A stretch of 64,000 nt of DNA from Sycobia sp. Sy_11 (GCA_018907035.1 JACCIC010000039.1:1006001-1070000), one strand, 5' to 3'. Positions 39,160 to 52,200 are shown, numbered from the stretch's first letter. A program made the numbers and translations. Notes: generated by a model not told the origin, from the sequence alone.

Positions 39160-39805
39160 TTCATACTCACTCTTTAATAAGTGATTTATTTACATTTCTG
39201 AAAGGATCGTCGAAAACATCCTTTAAAAATACTACACTATCTAAGGAACGGGCCAATTTGCGCATTAGCAAAGATTTGCCAAATTTGAAACCATAAAACT
39301 TTTAATACATCATTCTAATTATTTTGCTTGAATGACAAGTAAAAATAATAATTAAAATACTCTTCATTTTGAATGGAAATCGAACCATCTTTGTTTATTC
39401 AGATGATATGTGTTTACATCAGGCTACATTGCAATAAGGGAGCAAGTCATAAATCCTTATTCATTCTTGTTTCTTATAATTCTTTTCTCATTTTCTTATA
39501 TTCCTTTCGTCGTAAAATCCAATGTAATTTACTTCGTGGCATAAAGAAAGAAAAAAGGGCCGAGATTAAAAGCAATGGTTCGGCTACCTAATTGATTTGT
39601 CTGATGATAGTGATATTTAATGATATAAATATTTCTCGAATTATATATATATTTTTTTGTACGTTGTCAATGCGAACAATACGTGAACTCAGTTCTCAGG
39701 CGACTGTTTTAATCAATGCAAAAACTCAACGTAACCTCACCTTTTCTCGATAATCATTTCAACCTGTCGACTCATAAAATATCGAATTTTAAAAAAATAT
39801 ATTTG

Positions 39806-40063
39806 CTTGGTATTAGTGCTTCACCGATACCGAGACCAAGACCAGATTCAATAACATATCGACTTGGTGTCGAATAAGTATCGTCAATTTTAAAATCGGG
39901 ATCGCTATTAACAGTGCTTCACCAATAACAAGACCAAAATCAGATTTAGTGAAACATTGCCTTGCATCTGTACAAAACCAGGATGATAATTTGATTCGAC
40001 ACGAAGACGATATGTTATTAAATCTGGTCTTGGTCTTGGTATTGATGAAGTAGTACTTGGTAT
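39806..40063. mobile_element. hAT-type MITE with 62-bp TIRs and 8-bp target duplication
   Basis: The element spans 39814-40055 (242 bp) and is bordered by identical 8-bp repeats CTTGGTAT at 39806-39813 and 40056-40063. Its ends pair without gaps for 62 bases (39814-39875 with 39994-40055), with 8 mismatches. The terminus TAGTGCTTCACC fits the (C/T)A-N-N-G start usual for hAT ends, and CTTGGTAT fits the nTnnnnAn target pattern of Ac-like hAT elements. There is no transposase frame, so it would be non-autonomous. A third, degenerate copy of the terminal motif lies inside in direct orientation (39912-39955). What I see is the repeat structure and target duplication. The hAT assignment is from family knowledge. 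Confidence 0.88.
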
Positions 40064-40352
40064 AATACTATAACTATACGTTCACTTTGAATATAATTAT
40101 GTCAATGGATTGATATTTATTACAATTGATATTTTCATATTGTCAGATGAACTATTCATTGATTTGGACTACTTCATAAAGGAATGATAAATCATTTCGA
40201 ATGTCACTTAAAACAACATGGACTACTCTCGACCAACTTAATTGACATTCAGTGATTTGTTCGAGAACACAATTGCACTATTAAAGAGTTATCTCGATTT
40301 GGTTTTATTCAAACGATATAATAAACTCGTTAGAAAAGAATCGGTTTACTTA

Positions 40353-40433
40353 TTACTAACTGGCCTATTTATTCAATCGCGTATGCTGTAATGCTTACAT
40401 TTTACTAACTGGCCTATTTATTCAATCGCGTAT
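40353..40433. repeat. 49-bp-period tandem duplication
   Basis: An identical 32-base segment occurs at 40353-40384 and 40402-40433, giving a period of 49 bases and about 1.7 copies. It lies 300 bp to the right of the MITE but shares no sequence with it. Confidence 0.93.
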
Positions 40434-42129
40434 CCTATGTAGTCCCAATCTAAGCGGCACATCCGCACAATAAATTTCTGAAGTTCAGCGTCTATTTTCA
40501 AGAAGACTTTTATAAATTATCACTTTACACCTTTTAATAGAAATTTTCGATGCTGTTGTTGACTTTTTAATTTCGTAACCGTTGAATTTTATCAATTTTC
40601 CACAGTAATGAGACGGAGTAATAAATGATGCCGTAATTTCTCTGGTAATTAGAATAAAAATCAAAGCAAGCTGATAAAGTCTGCGGCAAAAGATCAGAGA
40701 AAAAAATACGGATCCAATTGAAATCCCCATCCAAGTCGAAAAAAAATTACCAATTACAATTCCTTCTCTCCTGACTCGCGTATCAAGGAACGTAGCTATT
40801 AATTATTTCCGTATAATTAAGTAATCGACATATCGCCCGTCCACCGACTACACACATAAATGTAATCAACGATCTTGATCTTGTAGCGTGGGCGCGCGAG
40901 CTCAACGAGATGGTAGGTGGTGCAGTGGGAAGGGGGCGTCGGAGGAAATCTTAATCCCGGGAATGAATATTGATGTCCCGGTTGTGTCTACGAGCAAAGT
41001 CGAGGGCGAAAGTGATGCGGCGAGACAGCTGCCTCTCTCTATTCTCTCTCGCTCTCTCTCTCTCTCTCGCTCTCTCTCTCTTTCTCGTTACCCACGCGAG
41101 CGTGCGCTGGATCGAAACTTCAAATAAAAGTTCTATACACACACACGCACATATAGGCACAGAATATCAGTCGGGAGCGATAAGCTTCACGGTCAGCCGC
41201 GCGCGCCGGCGGCGGCGGCGGCGGCGGCAGTTTCTGACGGTAAACGCGAATCGACAGGGGAAGCGACGCCGGCGCCCGACGCGTCGCTCCTCTGCCGCGG
41301 GGCAGCCGCCGACTTTGCGTCAAATCCATCCCGGCTGCTCCGCTCTCGCCGCCATCACCTCCTCCTTCTTCTCCGCCTCCTTCTCGTCATCATCCCGCGC
41401 CCCCGCGTCCGCGAAAGCCCTTCAAGAGCAGCAGACTTGCCGCGCTCCGCGGCTGACTTGGGCGCGCGCACGCAATGTAGGCTCGGGCTCGCGAAGAGTT
41501 TCACCTCTGAGGTGGGGTGGGGGTGCCGTGAAGTTCGAGAATTCGCGCCGCGTGTTGGACAATTGGACGGGCGGCGGCGGTGGCTGCGGCAGCTGTGGCC
41601 GGTGCATATGTGCTATTGCAGGGACGATGTCCGACTCGTTTTGGTCGTCTGTGACGTTATTGGACAACGTCGAAGATTCTCAGTCCTTATTTTGGATTGT
41701 ATATTTGATCGTCGGGATAGAGGAAAATCTTGGAACGGTATAAAAGTTTGTACACGCGACGAAACTAAACTTTTCTTTATATTTTTTATTCGAAGTGTCG
41801 GACGAAAACAACCAGTAAGATGGGGGAAAGCATGAAGTACTCGATCGAATGGATAGAGTTCCGACTAAAGCTTGTATAAAACAGATTTGAGAAATTTGCC
41901 AAAATGCGGAATAATAAAATTAATCATAAACGTTCAAACCTCTCTGATCAATGAATTATAGAAGATCTCCATTTTTAATAAAAGAATCTTTTTTTCATTA
42001 TAATAAATTCAACTTGACAACGAATGTTTCCTTTTACTTTTAAATAGGAAATATCAATATATCTACGTCTCAACATTTATCTGCGAAATTTTTTGTTTAT
42101 GAAAAAGTTGCTTCTATTCATCAAATGCT

Positions 42130-42164
<35 letters not shown>
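42130..42164. repeat. Compound (AT)n(GT)n microsatellite
   Basis: AT at 42130-42149 passing into GT at 42149-42164. Confidence 0.95.
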
Positions 42165-44569
42165 TAGCGTTTTTACTGAACGCATTGTCAAGCTTTATAA
42201 TAAAGAATGTACATAGTTAATTTAATGAGATTTAGAGCTCGTCATTAACAACTGACGAGAGTTAATTTCGGCGGAAAGTTTTAAGCCGAACTGTATAATA
42301 CCGAATTATATATATAAATTTTCTAACGGCCAGCATTATATAGATAATTCGCTAGTACACTGAGCTAGTACGCCCCTCGTAAACATACACACACACACGC
42401 GCGCGCGCGCGCGCATACATTAAATCTGCGAAATCTTTGATCCCATTAGCAACAGCACTGTAAAGCGAGTTCGAGTGAGGCACACTGACCAAAATTTAAA
42501 TTACAAATATAACAATATGAGTTAATTAATAATCGAGCGCGGAAACCGTGTTTCGCTCATAATCCATCCAGTGCTCGAATCGCGTGCGCGACGCAGCTTT
42601 ATATAAAAAAAGAACCAAAGAAAACCGGAAAAGGGGATGAAAAATTAAAAAAAAAAAAAAGAAAGAATATTCGTCTCGTTAATCCGCCTCGAAACGAGAG
42701 AACCTATGGGCACAGTGGGAGGGGGAGGGGGACGGAATTCACGCGGAAAAAAACTCCGGTCGACGTGCTGTAAAGGCCTGCGCAAATAAAGGCGCATTGT
42801 CGGAACAGCCGGTCAGGCTCTCTTTCTCTCTTTTCGTCCTGCAGGCTGTAATTAGAATATCCGCGGCATACGTCCGAGAGCACACATTGAGTGAGATAGA
42901 GGGAGAGAGGGTCGTCCGCGTGGACCGGTGCTTCATTTGAATCGGCGCTGTAGCGGGACACTGGCTCGGTCGAGGAAGAAAGAAAAAGAGAGGAGAGAAA
43001 AAAAATGGCGGGTTCGTGCGCGGCAAAGAGGGTCGCGTCGCCCATTGCATTTAACGCAGGGGCCCCCGCCTTTTTTTTGTTCCCGTCTGTACGTACATAT
43101 CCGTATATACGCGCTGGAATTTCAAGCCCCGGCATTTTTATACACGAACATAAATAGGCGACGAACGCGTCGCAGGATTTTGCGTTAACGCAGAGCGCAG
43201 CGCCGCCCGGGTCCGAGACTGGTCAATAATTTTTCTTACATTCGCGGATGCCGGAGTTTTCGCGCAGGCCGCATAAATTTCCGCGCTCGCTTGATTCGGC
43301 AAAATTATTTTGCTTGTACGAACTGTAGCTGCTTGTGTTTTTTTTCTTTTCTTTTTTTTTTGTTTTAAAATGTCTATATTGAACAGGTATTTTTAATCTG
43401 ATTTGTGGACATAATAACAGTATTAGAATAATTTGGAGCAGGAAGCAAAGTACATGTCAGCATTTATTGAATCATTTACTATATCATATCAGTAAAAGAT
43501 AATTAGTTCATCTTCTGATGTTTGGACAGCAGTGAACGGTGAAACGATTACATTTTACTAATAATCAACGATATCTTGATAGCACTAACGGGATTGAACA
43601 CAAGGCCAAGGATGGAAATCCGTATTTGCATCAGATAACACGGGAAATCGTGCTCCGCCATCTACGCGCATATATATCGATCTAGAAATATGTATGTGTA
43701 TATGGGAGAAAAAACAAAGTAATAAAAAGATATTACAGAATGAAAGTTAAGCTAAACTTATTAATTCAGAAAATTCTGGAATGAAGAAAAAGTACAAAAA
43801 GTATCCGAATATTAATTATTTCAATTAATGTTATATTTATCGTTTTGTAAAATCATTTGGTATAATTTTTCTGACGATCCGAAAGATACTAAAATTATCT
43901 TTCTTACCAAATGCTTATTAATTTGAACTATTTCAGTTAATTTTTGGAGAATTGGATTGAATTTCTTCTTTTAATTTTTAGAATACAAATATGACAAAAT
44001 TAAGCAAATTAATTTTTTTTTATTTAATCTCACTAAAATCTATATTACGCATGCATTTTCGCGGTCAAGTAATTGTTGTCGTAAATCTGTAATTGTTTCA
44101 ACATGAAGCTTAAGCAATAAGTAAAAGAAAATTCGTAACGAGTAACGAGTACTACGTGTCAAACAAGTAATGTAGCGCACACGAATGCCAAACGCTAAAA
44201 ACTCAATTTCATCGTATTTATTCAATGAATGAATGAAAGACTCGCGATAAGTTTTACAATATCCCGTGCAGAAATATACTCGGTATATCCCTAGTTCGGG
44301 CTAGATCCTAGTCAGTATTACTGATGATTTCCTCATGTAGGTAATACTCGCCAGATCCGAGTTAGATTTCCCTTCGATCATCTAATAATCGTCATATATT
44401 AATTATTACTTTCTCGAATTTAATTATTATCGAACTTGCCGATGGGTAAATAGAGCGACGAAATTTCGCGATTAGTTTTCGATACACAACGGAAACCCCC
44501 GCCCATCTCAATTGATACACGCGCGCTCGTTTCCTTCCCATAGAATTTCTACATGTATAGACACGCTCG

Positions 44570-44570
<1 letters not shown>

Positions 44571-44619
<49 letters not shown>
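44571..44619. repeat. (CT)n microsatellite
   Basis: 49 bp of pure CT repeat, followed about 55 bp later by a short AC run. Confidence 0.97.
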
Positions 44620-44622
<3 letters not shown>

Positions 44623-45383
44623 GACCGATATTACGTACAACGTGGACATAAGAAAATATGGTCCTGACAGTGTACACACACACACACACATATTGTAGAA
44701 TGTACCTATAGCTCCAATATCGAGGGTGTTCATGATTAAGATACTTCGCATTCCGCCCGTTCTATTTACCCGAGTATTAGGACTGAAGCATAAGTTAATT
44801 AAGTTACACAAAATCTTTGGTATTATCACGAAATATCTAGACATGAATGCTATTCCTTCGACCGTCATCTATGTGCCACGATTTACGCCCCGAGCAACAG
44901 TAGTTGAAATGAACTGCGTACCGTCACAGTCTAACTTTTCCGATTAGAAAATTCTCTGAGCGATAATTCGTCAAGATAGCTATACATAGAACAAAGTCGA
45001 GAATTTGTTTGAAAACCAAGAGAGCCAACAATTGGCCGATTAATTTTACGATTTATCGGCTATTGGAGAAAAAGCTGATTTTTGATTCATAATTTTTTTG
45101 TCCGCTGACTATAATCCGAACGCGCGAGGAGCGCAGCCGAATGAAAATAATGTGAAGCTGCTAATTGCAAACAATCGATTAACGTATCGCGGACGGACGA
45201 TGGGGCCGCGTAAAAAGTGTAACCTTCAAGCCGCGAGAAGACCGGGGAGTCGTGAAAGCGCCGGCGCGTTCGTTATGATTCGGCTCTCCTTACGTTGCGC
45301 CGTATAAGCGCATGTGTGGACGAATCGGGACGATCGAAGCCTGCAGGCTCTTTGCCTTTTTCTCGTTTTTTATTGCGCGGCAA

Positions 45384-45384
45384 T

Positions 45385-45424
<40 letters not shown>
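45384..45424. repeat. (GA)n microsatellite
   Basis: GA array with one CA interruption. A CT array follows at about 45702-45724, again in the opposite sense. Confidence 0.95.
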
Positions 45425-45430
<6 letters not shown>

Positions 45431-45803
45431 GAGAGAGAGGCCGGTGGCATGTCCGTTTTAATCGAGTGCGACGAAGGCTCGCGTATACCGGAAACCCCGG
45501 CGCTGCCAATCGGACAAATAAAGCCCTGGCGTCGGTGCATCCGGCAGGGCTAGCCTACATATTTCCGCCCCCCTCCTGCACCTTCTATCGCGCTCTGCTA
45601 ACAAACCCAACGTCCGTTCTCGCACGCTGCACTTATATAGATATAGGAATTGCAAGGGCGATCTTTTTTGTCTCTCACGCTGCCTCTTTCTCTTCTCTCA
45701 TTCTCTCTCTCTCTCTCTCTCTCTCGGTCAATCTCCCCGTATAAATCGACTCGAATCGCGCGCGGGCTTTTCTTTTGATTTGAGCGCGCGGTTACGGCCA
45801 ATG

Positions 45804-45808
45804 CCGCG

Positions 45809-45839
<31 letters not shown>
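45804..45839. repeat. Compound (CG)n(CA)n run
   Basis: Alternating CG at 45804-45817 passes into CA to 45839, with a decayed CACG tail to about 45866. Strictly alternating purine-pyrimidine. Confidence 0.92.
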
Positions 45840-46432
45840 GGACACGCACGCACACGCACAAACACAGAGTCGACATCAGTGGCAAAGGTCGGGATCTGAT
45901 TTAAAATTCCGTTGCGTTATTGGATTCTGTTTTTGGGCAGAGCGGGGAATTGGTGGCTGTGAGGAGGGGCAAGAGGATACGCGACGCGACGACTTCGACG
46001 AACTCGTTGCCGCCGCGTCTGCGCTGGAACGGAGAGGAAGAGAGATACAGAGACAGCGAGAGGCGGAAAACAGAAGGCGGGAAAGAGAATCCTCTTTGCC
46101 ACGGTCCCATATTTCGGGAGCTCGGCTGGGAAAGCCGCTAGGACGGTGCGAAGGGTGAGGTGGCCGGGGCGCCACTGCTTTCGTATGCATACGTCGCGGT
46201 GCAATTCCGGGTGGGGGGAAGGGGGAGGGGGTGGGAGAGGCCGCGCGACACTTGCCAACGCCGCGCGGGAGCAGGGGGCGAAAAGGGCGCGCGCTCGCTT
46301 TTGACGCTCTTTGCGCTGCATTTAAATTGGACTCTTCTTGGAGAGGGACGGGGGTCGATGGGAGTAGGCGAGGAGACACGTAAGCAGGCACGCAGTCTTT
46401 TGATTTTGCCAGCGGGGATCCGGAGAGGGAGA

Positions 46433-46463
<31 letters not shown>

Positions 46464-49060
46464 CTGTGCGCGTAGCGTATACGAATGATCGATAATAAGG
46501 CCGTCTCAATGGGGGTGGGGCTTGGAAGAGTGGGAAGGACAAGCGGCGGTTTTTCCGAATGTTGCCTTGAGCTGTACGCTCGATTGCACCGTAGCCCAGC
46601 TCTTCACCCCCCCCCCCTTAACCTCCACTGAGACGTATTCGATATAAATTATTTATTAGACTACAGATTTCGTTTCCTTCGATCGACTAATATTGTGTGT
46701 AAAACGTGCTTTACACGCAACTATCCCGTGCGTGTGTTACTCTCGTATTCAGGGTGCGTGCACCACTCGGTATTTTTCCTTACTCTCTCTCTCACTCTCT
46801 CTCTCTCTTTCTCTCTCTCTCTCCCTCTCTCTCGCCCGTACAGGAAAATATTAGCAGTTTTTGCTCCAATGTTCAAAATATTGATGTGGACATAGGCAGT
46901 GTATGAAAATCATTTGAAATGCAAATTTCAATAAATACCCATCGGTCTTTTAATTTGATTCACTGCTCCGAAAGCATCAAAATTCATGTTTTTGAAATAT
47001 GTCACGTCCCTGTCATCTCGAATTTCCAAATACAATTTTCTGTTTTAGTTATCGGCATGTTTACTATTAACCATCTATAGAAGTTTACTGTGCAGATTTT
47101 TAATTTTGTTATCGAACAGTCTTATACTTTAATATTTTTTAATTACCGCCTAGTATTTTATGAAGTTTAATTAATTTTTACTTAATGAAATTTCAATATA
47201 AAATAATGGATAAATATTATTATGTATGAACTTTGATAATGACGTACACCAAATTAATTTACTCTTTGAAGTGATTTCAGTTGAAACCTGTAATAATTTT
47301 CATCAATACCGATGAGCATTAAGTATGAATTTTATTTACGTTCAGTATCAAACTGAAATTTTACATTCTAATATTGCGTCAATGCATAGTTTTTGTTCAG
47401 AATCATAAAAAGTAAACGTTTCTGTAATTAAAATGCACAAGAGTTTTCGAACGGAATGACCTGAAACTTTTTTCATCTTATATTTCTGATGAATGTTTTA
47501 AACGATACTTTTAATATTATTAATTAATTGCAAATTTCAAAATGAAAGATTGTAATTTTAAAATTTTAATTCGCAATAAGTTCAATTCAGTTTAATTTTC
47601 AAAAGAGATTTGCGAGAAATTGTATGAAAAATCGAATGTGATCAAATATTCGAGGACGAATAAGAATTTAATTAAAAAAATAACATCTTACGTCAGAAAT
47701 CAAAATTAAAACTTTATTTTTGTAATTGCCCGTAAATACGGAATTATCATCATAAATTTATTATTAAAGTTTAATATCGCTTATAATAAATATTCAGTCT
47801 CTCTTTAATCAATAAATTAATAATAAAATCTTCATTATACGCTCAAATTAAACCATTCGTGCGTTTATTAAATAGGATTATGTTTAAAAGCCCGACTAAC
47901 AAGATTTGGCTTACGCGTGTGCGTTACATTGTGCAAATATTTTCACGTGAACGCGATACTTTTTTCTCTCCTATTTTCCGATTACCAATATTTAATCGAG
48001 AACGTAGACTCGAGTTTACTCGTATTAAAAAGCAAAAAAAAAAAGACAAAATAAAACCAAACCATATACACAGAGCTTAATCGCCAAAAATGCGAGAATC
48101 GATAATGCTTTGTGCTTCAATACGTATTTTTCTCCATACGCCCAGGGATTAGTTTCGCGAGAAAAACTATTTTCGCCAGTAAGAATTGTTCGAAGAGTTC
48201 GGGAAGAACGATGGAATGCACACATGGGAAATAATTTCGGAAACAATGGATCTTTCTCTGTGAAAATGTATTCTCAAAGCGATTATTCGAAATTCAACGC
48301 AGATATATAATGATACATTAGTGACAGTATATGCTTTTCAAAGTGCATTTGCATAGAAAATTGAATTTTAAAATTTAATATAGATTTAGCAGAAGTTATG
48401 AAAAAATCGTCCTTTTTTAGTCAAAAACGTAGATGACAAAAAATCAGTTTTGATGAAAAAATTCAACAAAAACATTTTTGAACAAATAATGTTTTTACGC
48501 ATCTGGTCATAAAAGTAATGTTCATTATTTTCAAACATCTCTAGTTGCGAGGATACTCGTCATAAACTATAGATGAATATTGATGTCAATTTTTTACTTT
48601 CCGACCGTGAACTCCGTTCGATTCTCTTGGAACAACACAGGTCGCCATAAATTTGTGTGCAATTTCATTCCAAACAAATTGATAAATTCAATCAAATATC
48701 AAATAAATATGTAGTTCAAATTCTGAGATAGAAGTACTTTTATCACAATCATCCGCAAAAAATCCTAAACATTGTCCGAAAGAAAAAAAAAGGATCTGCG
48801 CGTGAGAAACCATTAATATACAACAAATATCCGGTACGATTAATGACACACAATTCTATTTATAAAAAGATAAGAAAACAGATTTGAATTTCGTGAGAAA
48901 AATATTCGAGTAGTATGTCGAGAGGTGTATAAATAGTAAATACGTAACCCGTTAAAAATTCCACGCACGAGCCGGGAGTAATCTTCACCTCTACATCGTC
49001 CGACCCTTCTGAACCATATATATGTATCCATATATATATGTATATATACATAAGAATACT

Positions 49061-49285
49061 GGCTTGAGCTTGGCGTTCCGGGTGAGCATCCTTACACCTC
49101 CTATAGAGCCGAGTAAAAGGCTCCCCGCGGACGGATTACTTTTGCTCGCCGAGGGGTAGGGAAAAAGCCACCAAAGGACGCTTTGCCCTGCACTTTCGGT
49201 GAGCGGCGTCAGTGCCGCACCTTCTAAAGAGCTCGAGAGGGCTCTGGGCCAAAGACCGCTCGGGGCCGTCATAAGGAATTCAAAG
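49061..49285 (+). ncRNA. Candidate structured RNA (row of hairpins); strand uncertain
   Basis: A sharply bounded GC-rich islet in AT-rich DNA. Successive segments pair locally. 49110-49119 pairs with 49139-49148 (10 pairs, one G-T). 49158-49167 pairs with 49181-49189 (8 pairs around a small internal loop). 49198-49207 pairs with 49214-49221 (8 pairs, two-base bulge). 49228-49232 pairs with 49241-49245 (5 pairs). 49247-49250 pairs with 49264-49267, and GGAA 49275-49278 pairs with TTCC 49286-49289. The complementary strand is open for translation from 49272 leftward for about 93 codons, so a minus-strand exon is the alternative; no domain is seen in it. It does not match the snRNA, SRP, RNase P/MRP, 7SK or tRNA sequences I know. 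Class and strand are unresolved. Confidence 0.35.
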
Positions 49286-49289
49286 TTCC

Positions 49290-52200
49290 GCGAGAGAAGG
49301 AAAAATTTTCAATTCGTTGGCCACTAATGCATCCTTTTTCTTTGTCAATAACCATACCTTATTTATTCGATGGCTTTCGTTTTCTTTTTAATGGAATTAT
49401 TGTAAAGGTACGTTGTATATTTAGTAATAAAGTTATTAGCGGTGTGTGGCTTCCTAAGCTCAGCATCTAATAATTAATCTAATAGAGATTTTTTCTTCGT
49501 TTTACGGCCTAATACGAAGACTAATAATAATAAAAATTTAATTAACCGGTGAAATATCGACGAGTATATTTTTATTAATTATTTTGCAGCGGCTTTTATA
49601 TATCGACTTTATATCTAGCTGAAAATTATTAGATTTCGTTTGAATTGCTTATAATGGCTATACGACTTACTTACGAAACACTGAAAGAAATATGCCCTAT
49701 ATTTGGTCTATTTTAAGTTGGAAAATTAATCAAATTATAGAAATATACTAATTGAAATCATCATTGATCCTATATTTCTTAAGTCAAATGGCTTAAGCAA
49801 ATTTATATACTCGCCCGAATTCTGCCCTCTATGTACAGCATTGAACTTTCCTTAAAATCACATATTTAACTAGAACATTAGTAGCCTCATTTAACTCCCA
49901 CTCATAAATTATTTTTTTACGTGTATATCAAATTATACTCAATCAATGACACAATTATTTACTTTATAATAATTCGTTTATAAGGTATACAAGATTATCC
50001 AATCTCTAAGTCATTCGAATTTCTCAGCGATCTCGACCAAATACTGGTCGGCTCGCAGTACCGCGACAATTTATAATTATAATTTACGTATACAGCCGAA
50101 ATTATACCGGGTCGCGCGGTCTTCAACGTATTCTGGAACATTATAGAACTGAATGTTGTATTGTTGAGTTTATAAATATGGACGCACGTTAATTAATTGT
50201 AAATCGAGGACAGAGCGCGAAAGTTCGACGGTAGATGGAAGGGATAAAGAACTCGCGCGTCTCGCCCTTTTAATGGTCTGCGCGCCCTTTTTTTTCAACC
50301 CGCGGCATCCTTTTCGCCTCGGGGACCGAAGAGGAGCCGATGGGAACCCTGATAAAAAGAAAATCTCCCCTACCCAAGACGGATTCGGCCAGTGATGGAC
50401 GTGGGTGAACTAGGCTAATTCCTATAGACCGCCATCAATCGAGAAAAAGATCTTTTTCTCTATTGTCTTTTTGTAACAATAAAAATCCCTCGCTAATGCG
50501 AGAAGCGAGCGAACCCGACGTAATGGGCATCCCGCTCAGAGGTTTTCATGATCGGTCCGTAAAAGATTCAACGAAGAATATCATGAAGTACGATCGAGGC
50601 TTGTCTAAACTACTGAACAAAACTCGAATAATTAATTTGTATTTCTATAAAGAAAAAAATTTTTTTTTAAATATAATAAAAGGAGGATGATAGCGATAGA
50701 AAGCCAATTAAGCAGTATTATTTACATACAATACGAAACATGAATAAATTTCAATAGACTGAAAAAGATTAAGATATAATGTATTAAGGTATAAGCTGTA
50801 ACTCTGATAATGTATTGTCAGAATTAAAATAGAATCCTCGCATAAAACTCTGTCAAAATCGGCCTAGATCATCACTATACAGCTTAGTCCGATACATGGG
50901 AGACTAGGGAGACAGAGAGAGACAGACGGAGGGAGAGAGTGAGAGAGAGAGAGAGAGATAGTGAAATAGGACAGATGATGAACGACGGCGTGAGTACTGT
51001 ACATTGCGAGTCGCGCGTGCGAGGGTTAGGCGGTACGGAGCGCGATCGATAAAGACGCGGTCGCTCGCGCGCAAACGAGTGCAAAGAGCGAGCTGTCGCC
51101 GTTGCCGCCGCCGCCGCCGCCGCTCTGCCTTCAGCGCGTCCTTGCCCAGCCCCGCGGACCGTCGAAGGTAACGACCCTGCCGCTTCCCTGTTCTCTTTAT
51201 GCGCGTAATGGATGTCGTCGAAAACGCGCGCCAATCGGTCCTCGTCCCGTAATGCACGATAATGCAACGACCTCGGGCTGCGTTACACGTAGGACGGCGA
51301 TCGATGCGCCGGGCCTAATAGAGGGGACGGCACGGCCCGTGGCGTTAAAATACGCCGTATGGGTTGTCCTCGGGTGTACAGGGCTATGCCGCGCGCTCGC
51401 GCGCGTCCGTCCTGTCGTTGGGCGCCGCGTTATCGACACTGCGGGCGTTTCGATGTATCCGCGCTGGCGGGTCGGTCGGATCGGGCGAGCGTACGTCTTT
51501 GCGAGCCGCACTGTCGCACGGATTCGTTTAAGCAGCTCATTCGCAGTGGTGGAGAGGTGCATTTGCGCGTTACCTACGATATTTCCGAATACTAGCCGTC
51601 AAAAGGACGATGGAATACGATGGCGATTATTTGGGGAGAATGTAGATATTGAAATCGCTGACTATGAGTCGGAGGGTGGGGCCTTTTGAAAGATGATACA
51701 ACGAATTATTATTCACATCTGTACTATCATAAAAGAAACTCTCTTTTATTTTAAAAATTTAATCCGTAACACAAAGTCCTTTTTGACTCTTCGTCTATGG
51801 GATCCCAGTCACGCGCCTAGCGTACGTACGATCACAGACGCCACTGCCCCCTCTCGCCCCTGATTGTTTTTGATTCTTTTTTTTCTTATTTACACCGCGT
51901 CACTGCACGTCCATTACTTCTCATCTGCTTTAGCAGCCAATGCATAACCATACGTGGTTCGGGATTTTCCTTTCGCGGCCTTCCTCTGCCTGTTTTCATC
52001 AGGAAGATAAATGCTGCGTCGCGCGTAAGTAAAAAGAAAAAAATGGCTGCCGTATCGAGGGAGCAGAAAAGTTCCATTATTAGAATTTGTTATAACCGGC
52101 CGTGAAAAATGAATTTTTTACGTCGAAGCTGGTTCGTGAAAGGTTGTGACCTCAGTCAATTTCTAGGTGGAGATCATTATCATTGCAAGACCTTTTTAGT

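Larger units (their letters stand above)
27901..39805. other. Non-coding stretch, CpG patches and AT-rich DNA, no supported gene
   Basis: CpG-rich patches: 28030-28480, 29210-29480, 30560-30780, 33220-33420, 35110-35660 and 37010-37620. Overlapping long frames on both strands at 34848-35465 (187 and 205 codons) and 27956-28645 are Arg/Pro/Ser-rich with no domain and are not called. AT-rich parts with nothing recognised: 28700-29190, 29660-30480, 33790-34900, 35930-36840 and 38020-39800. Lesser repeats: AT 28007-28030, AT 29832-29864, CT 31636-31666, GA 32444-32471, GA 37950-37973 and TTA 38679-38706. Confidence 0.55.
40064..49045. other. Non-coding stretch, no supported gene
   Basis: AT-rich parts with nothing recognised: 40070-40340, 40440-40860, 41850-42540, 43340-44450 and 46880-49045. 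CpG-rich patches: 40890-41640, 42690-43300 (moderate), 45100-45560 and 45760-46560. The patch at 40890-41640 carries a CT-rich run (41033-41082) and a CGG run at 41207-41229. The frames at 40970-41743 and 45876-46542 are low-complexity or Arg/Ser/Pro-rich and are not called. Other repeats: alternating GC at 42398-42413, AC 44674-44690, GA 46431-46463 and CT-rich 46781-46833. Confidence 0.55.

Noticed and set aside
40970..41743. 257-codon open frame on the + strand
   Set aside because: It begins with Leu-Ser repeats from a CT array and an Arg run from the CGG repeat. No domain; several other frames overlap.
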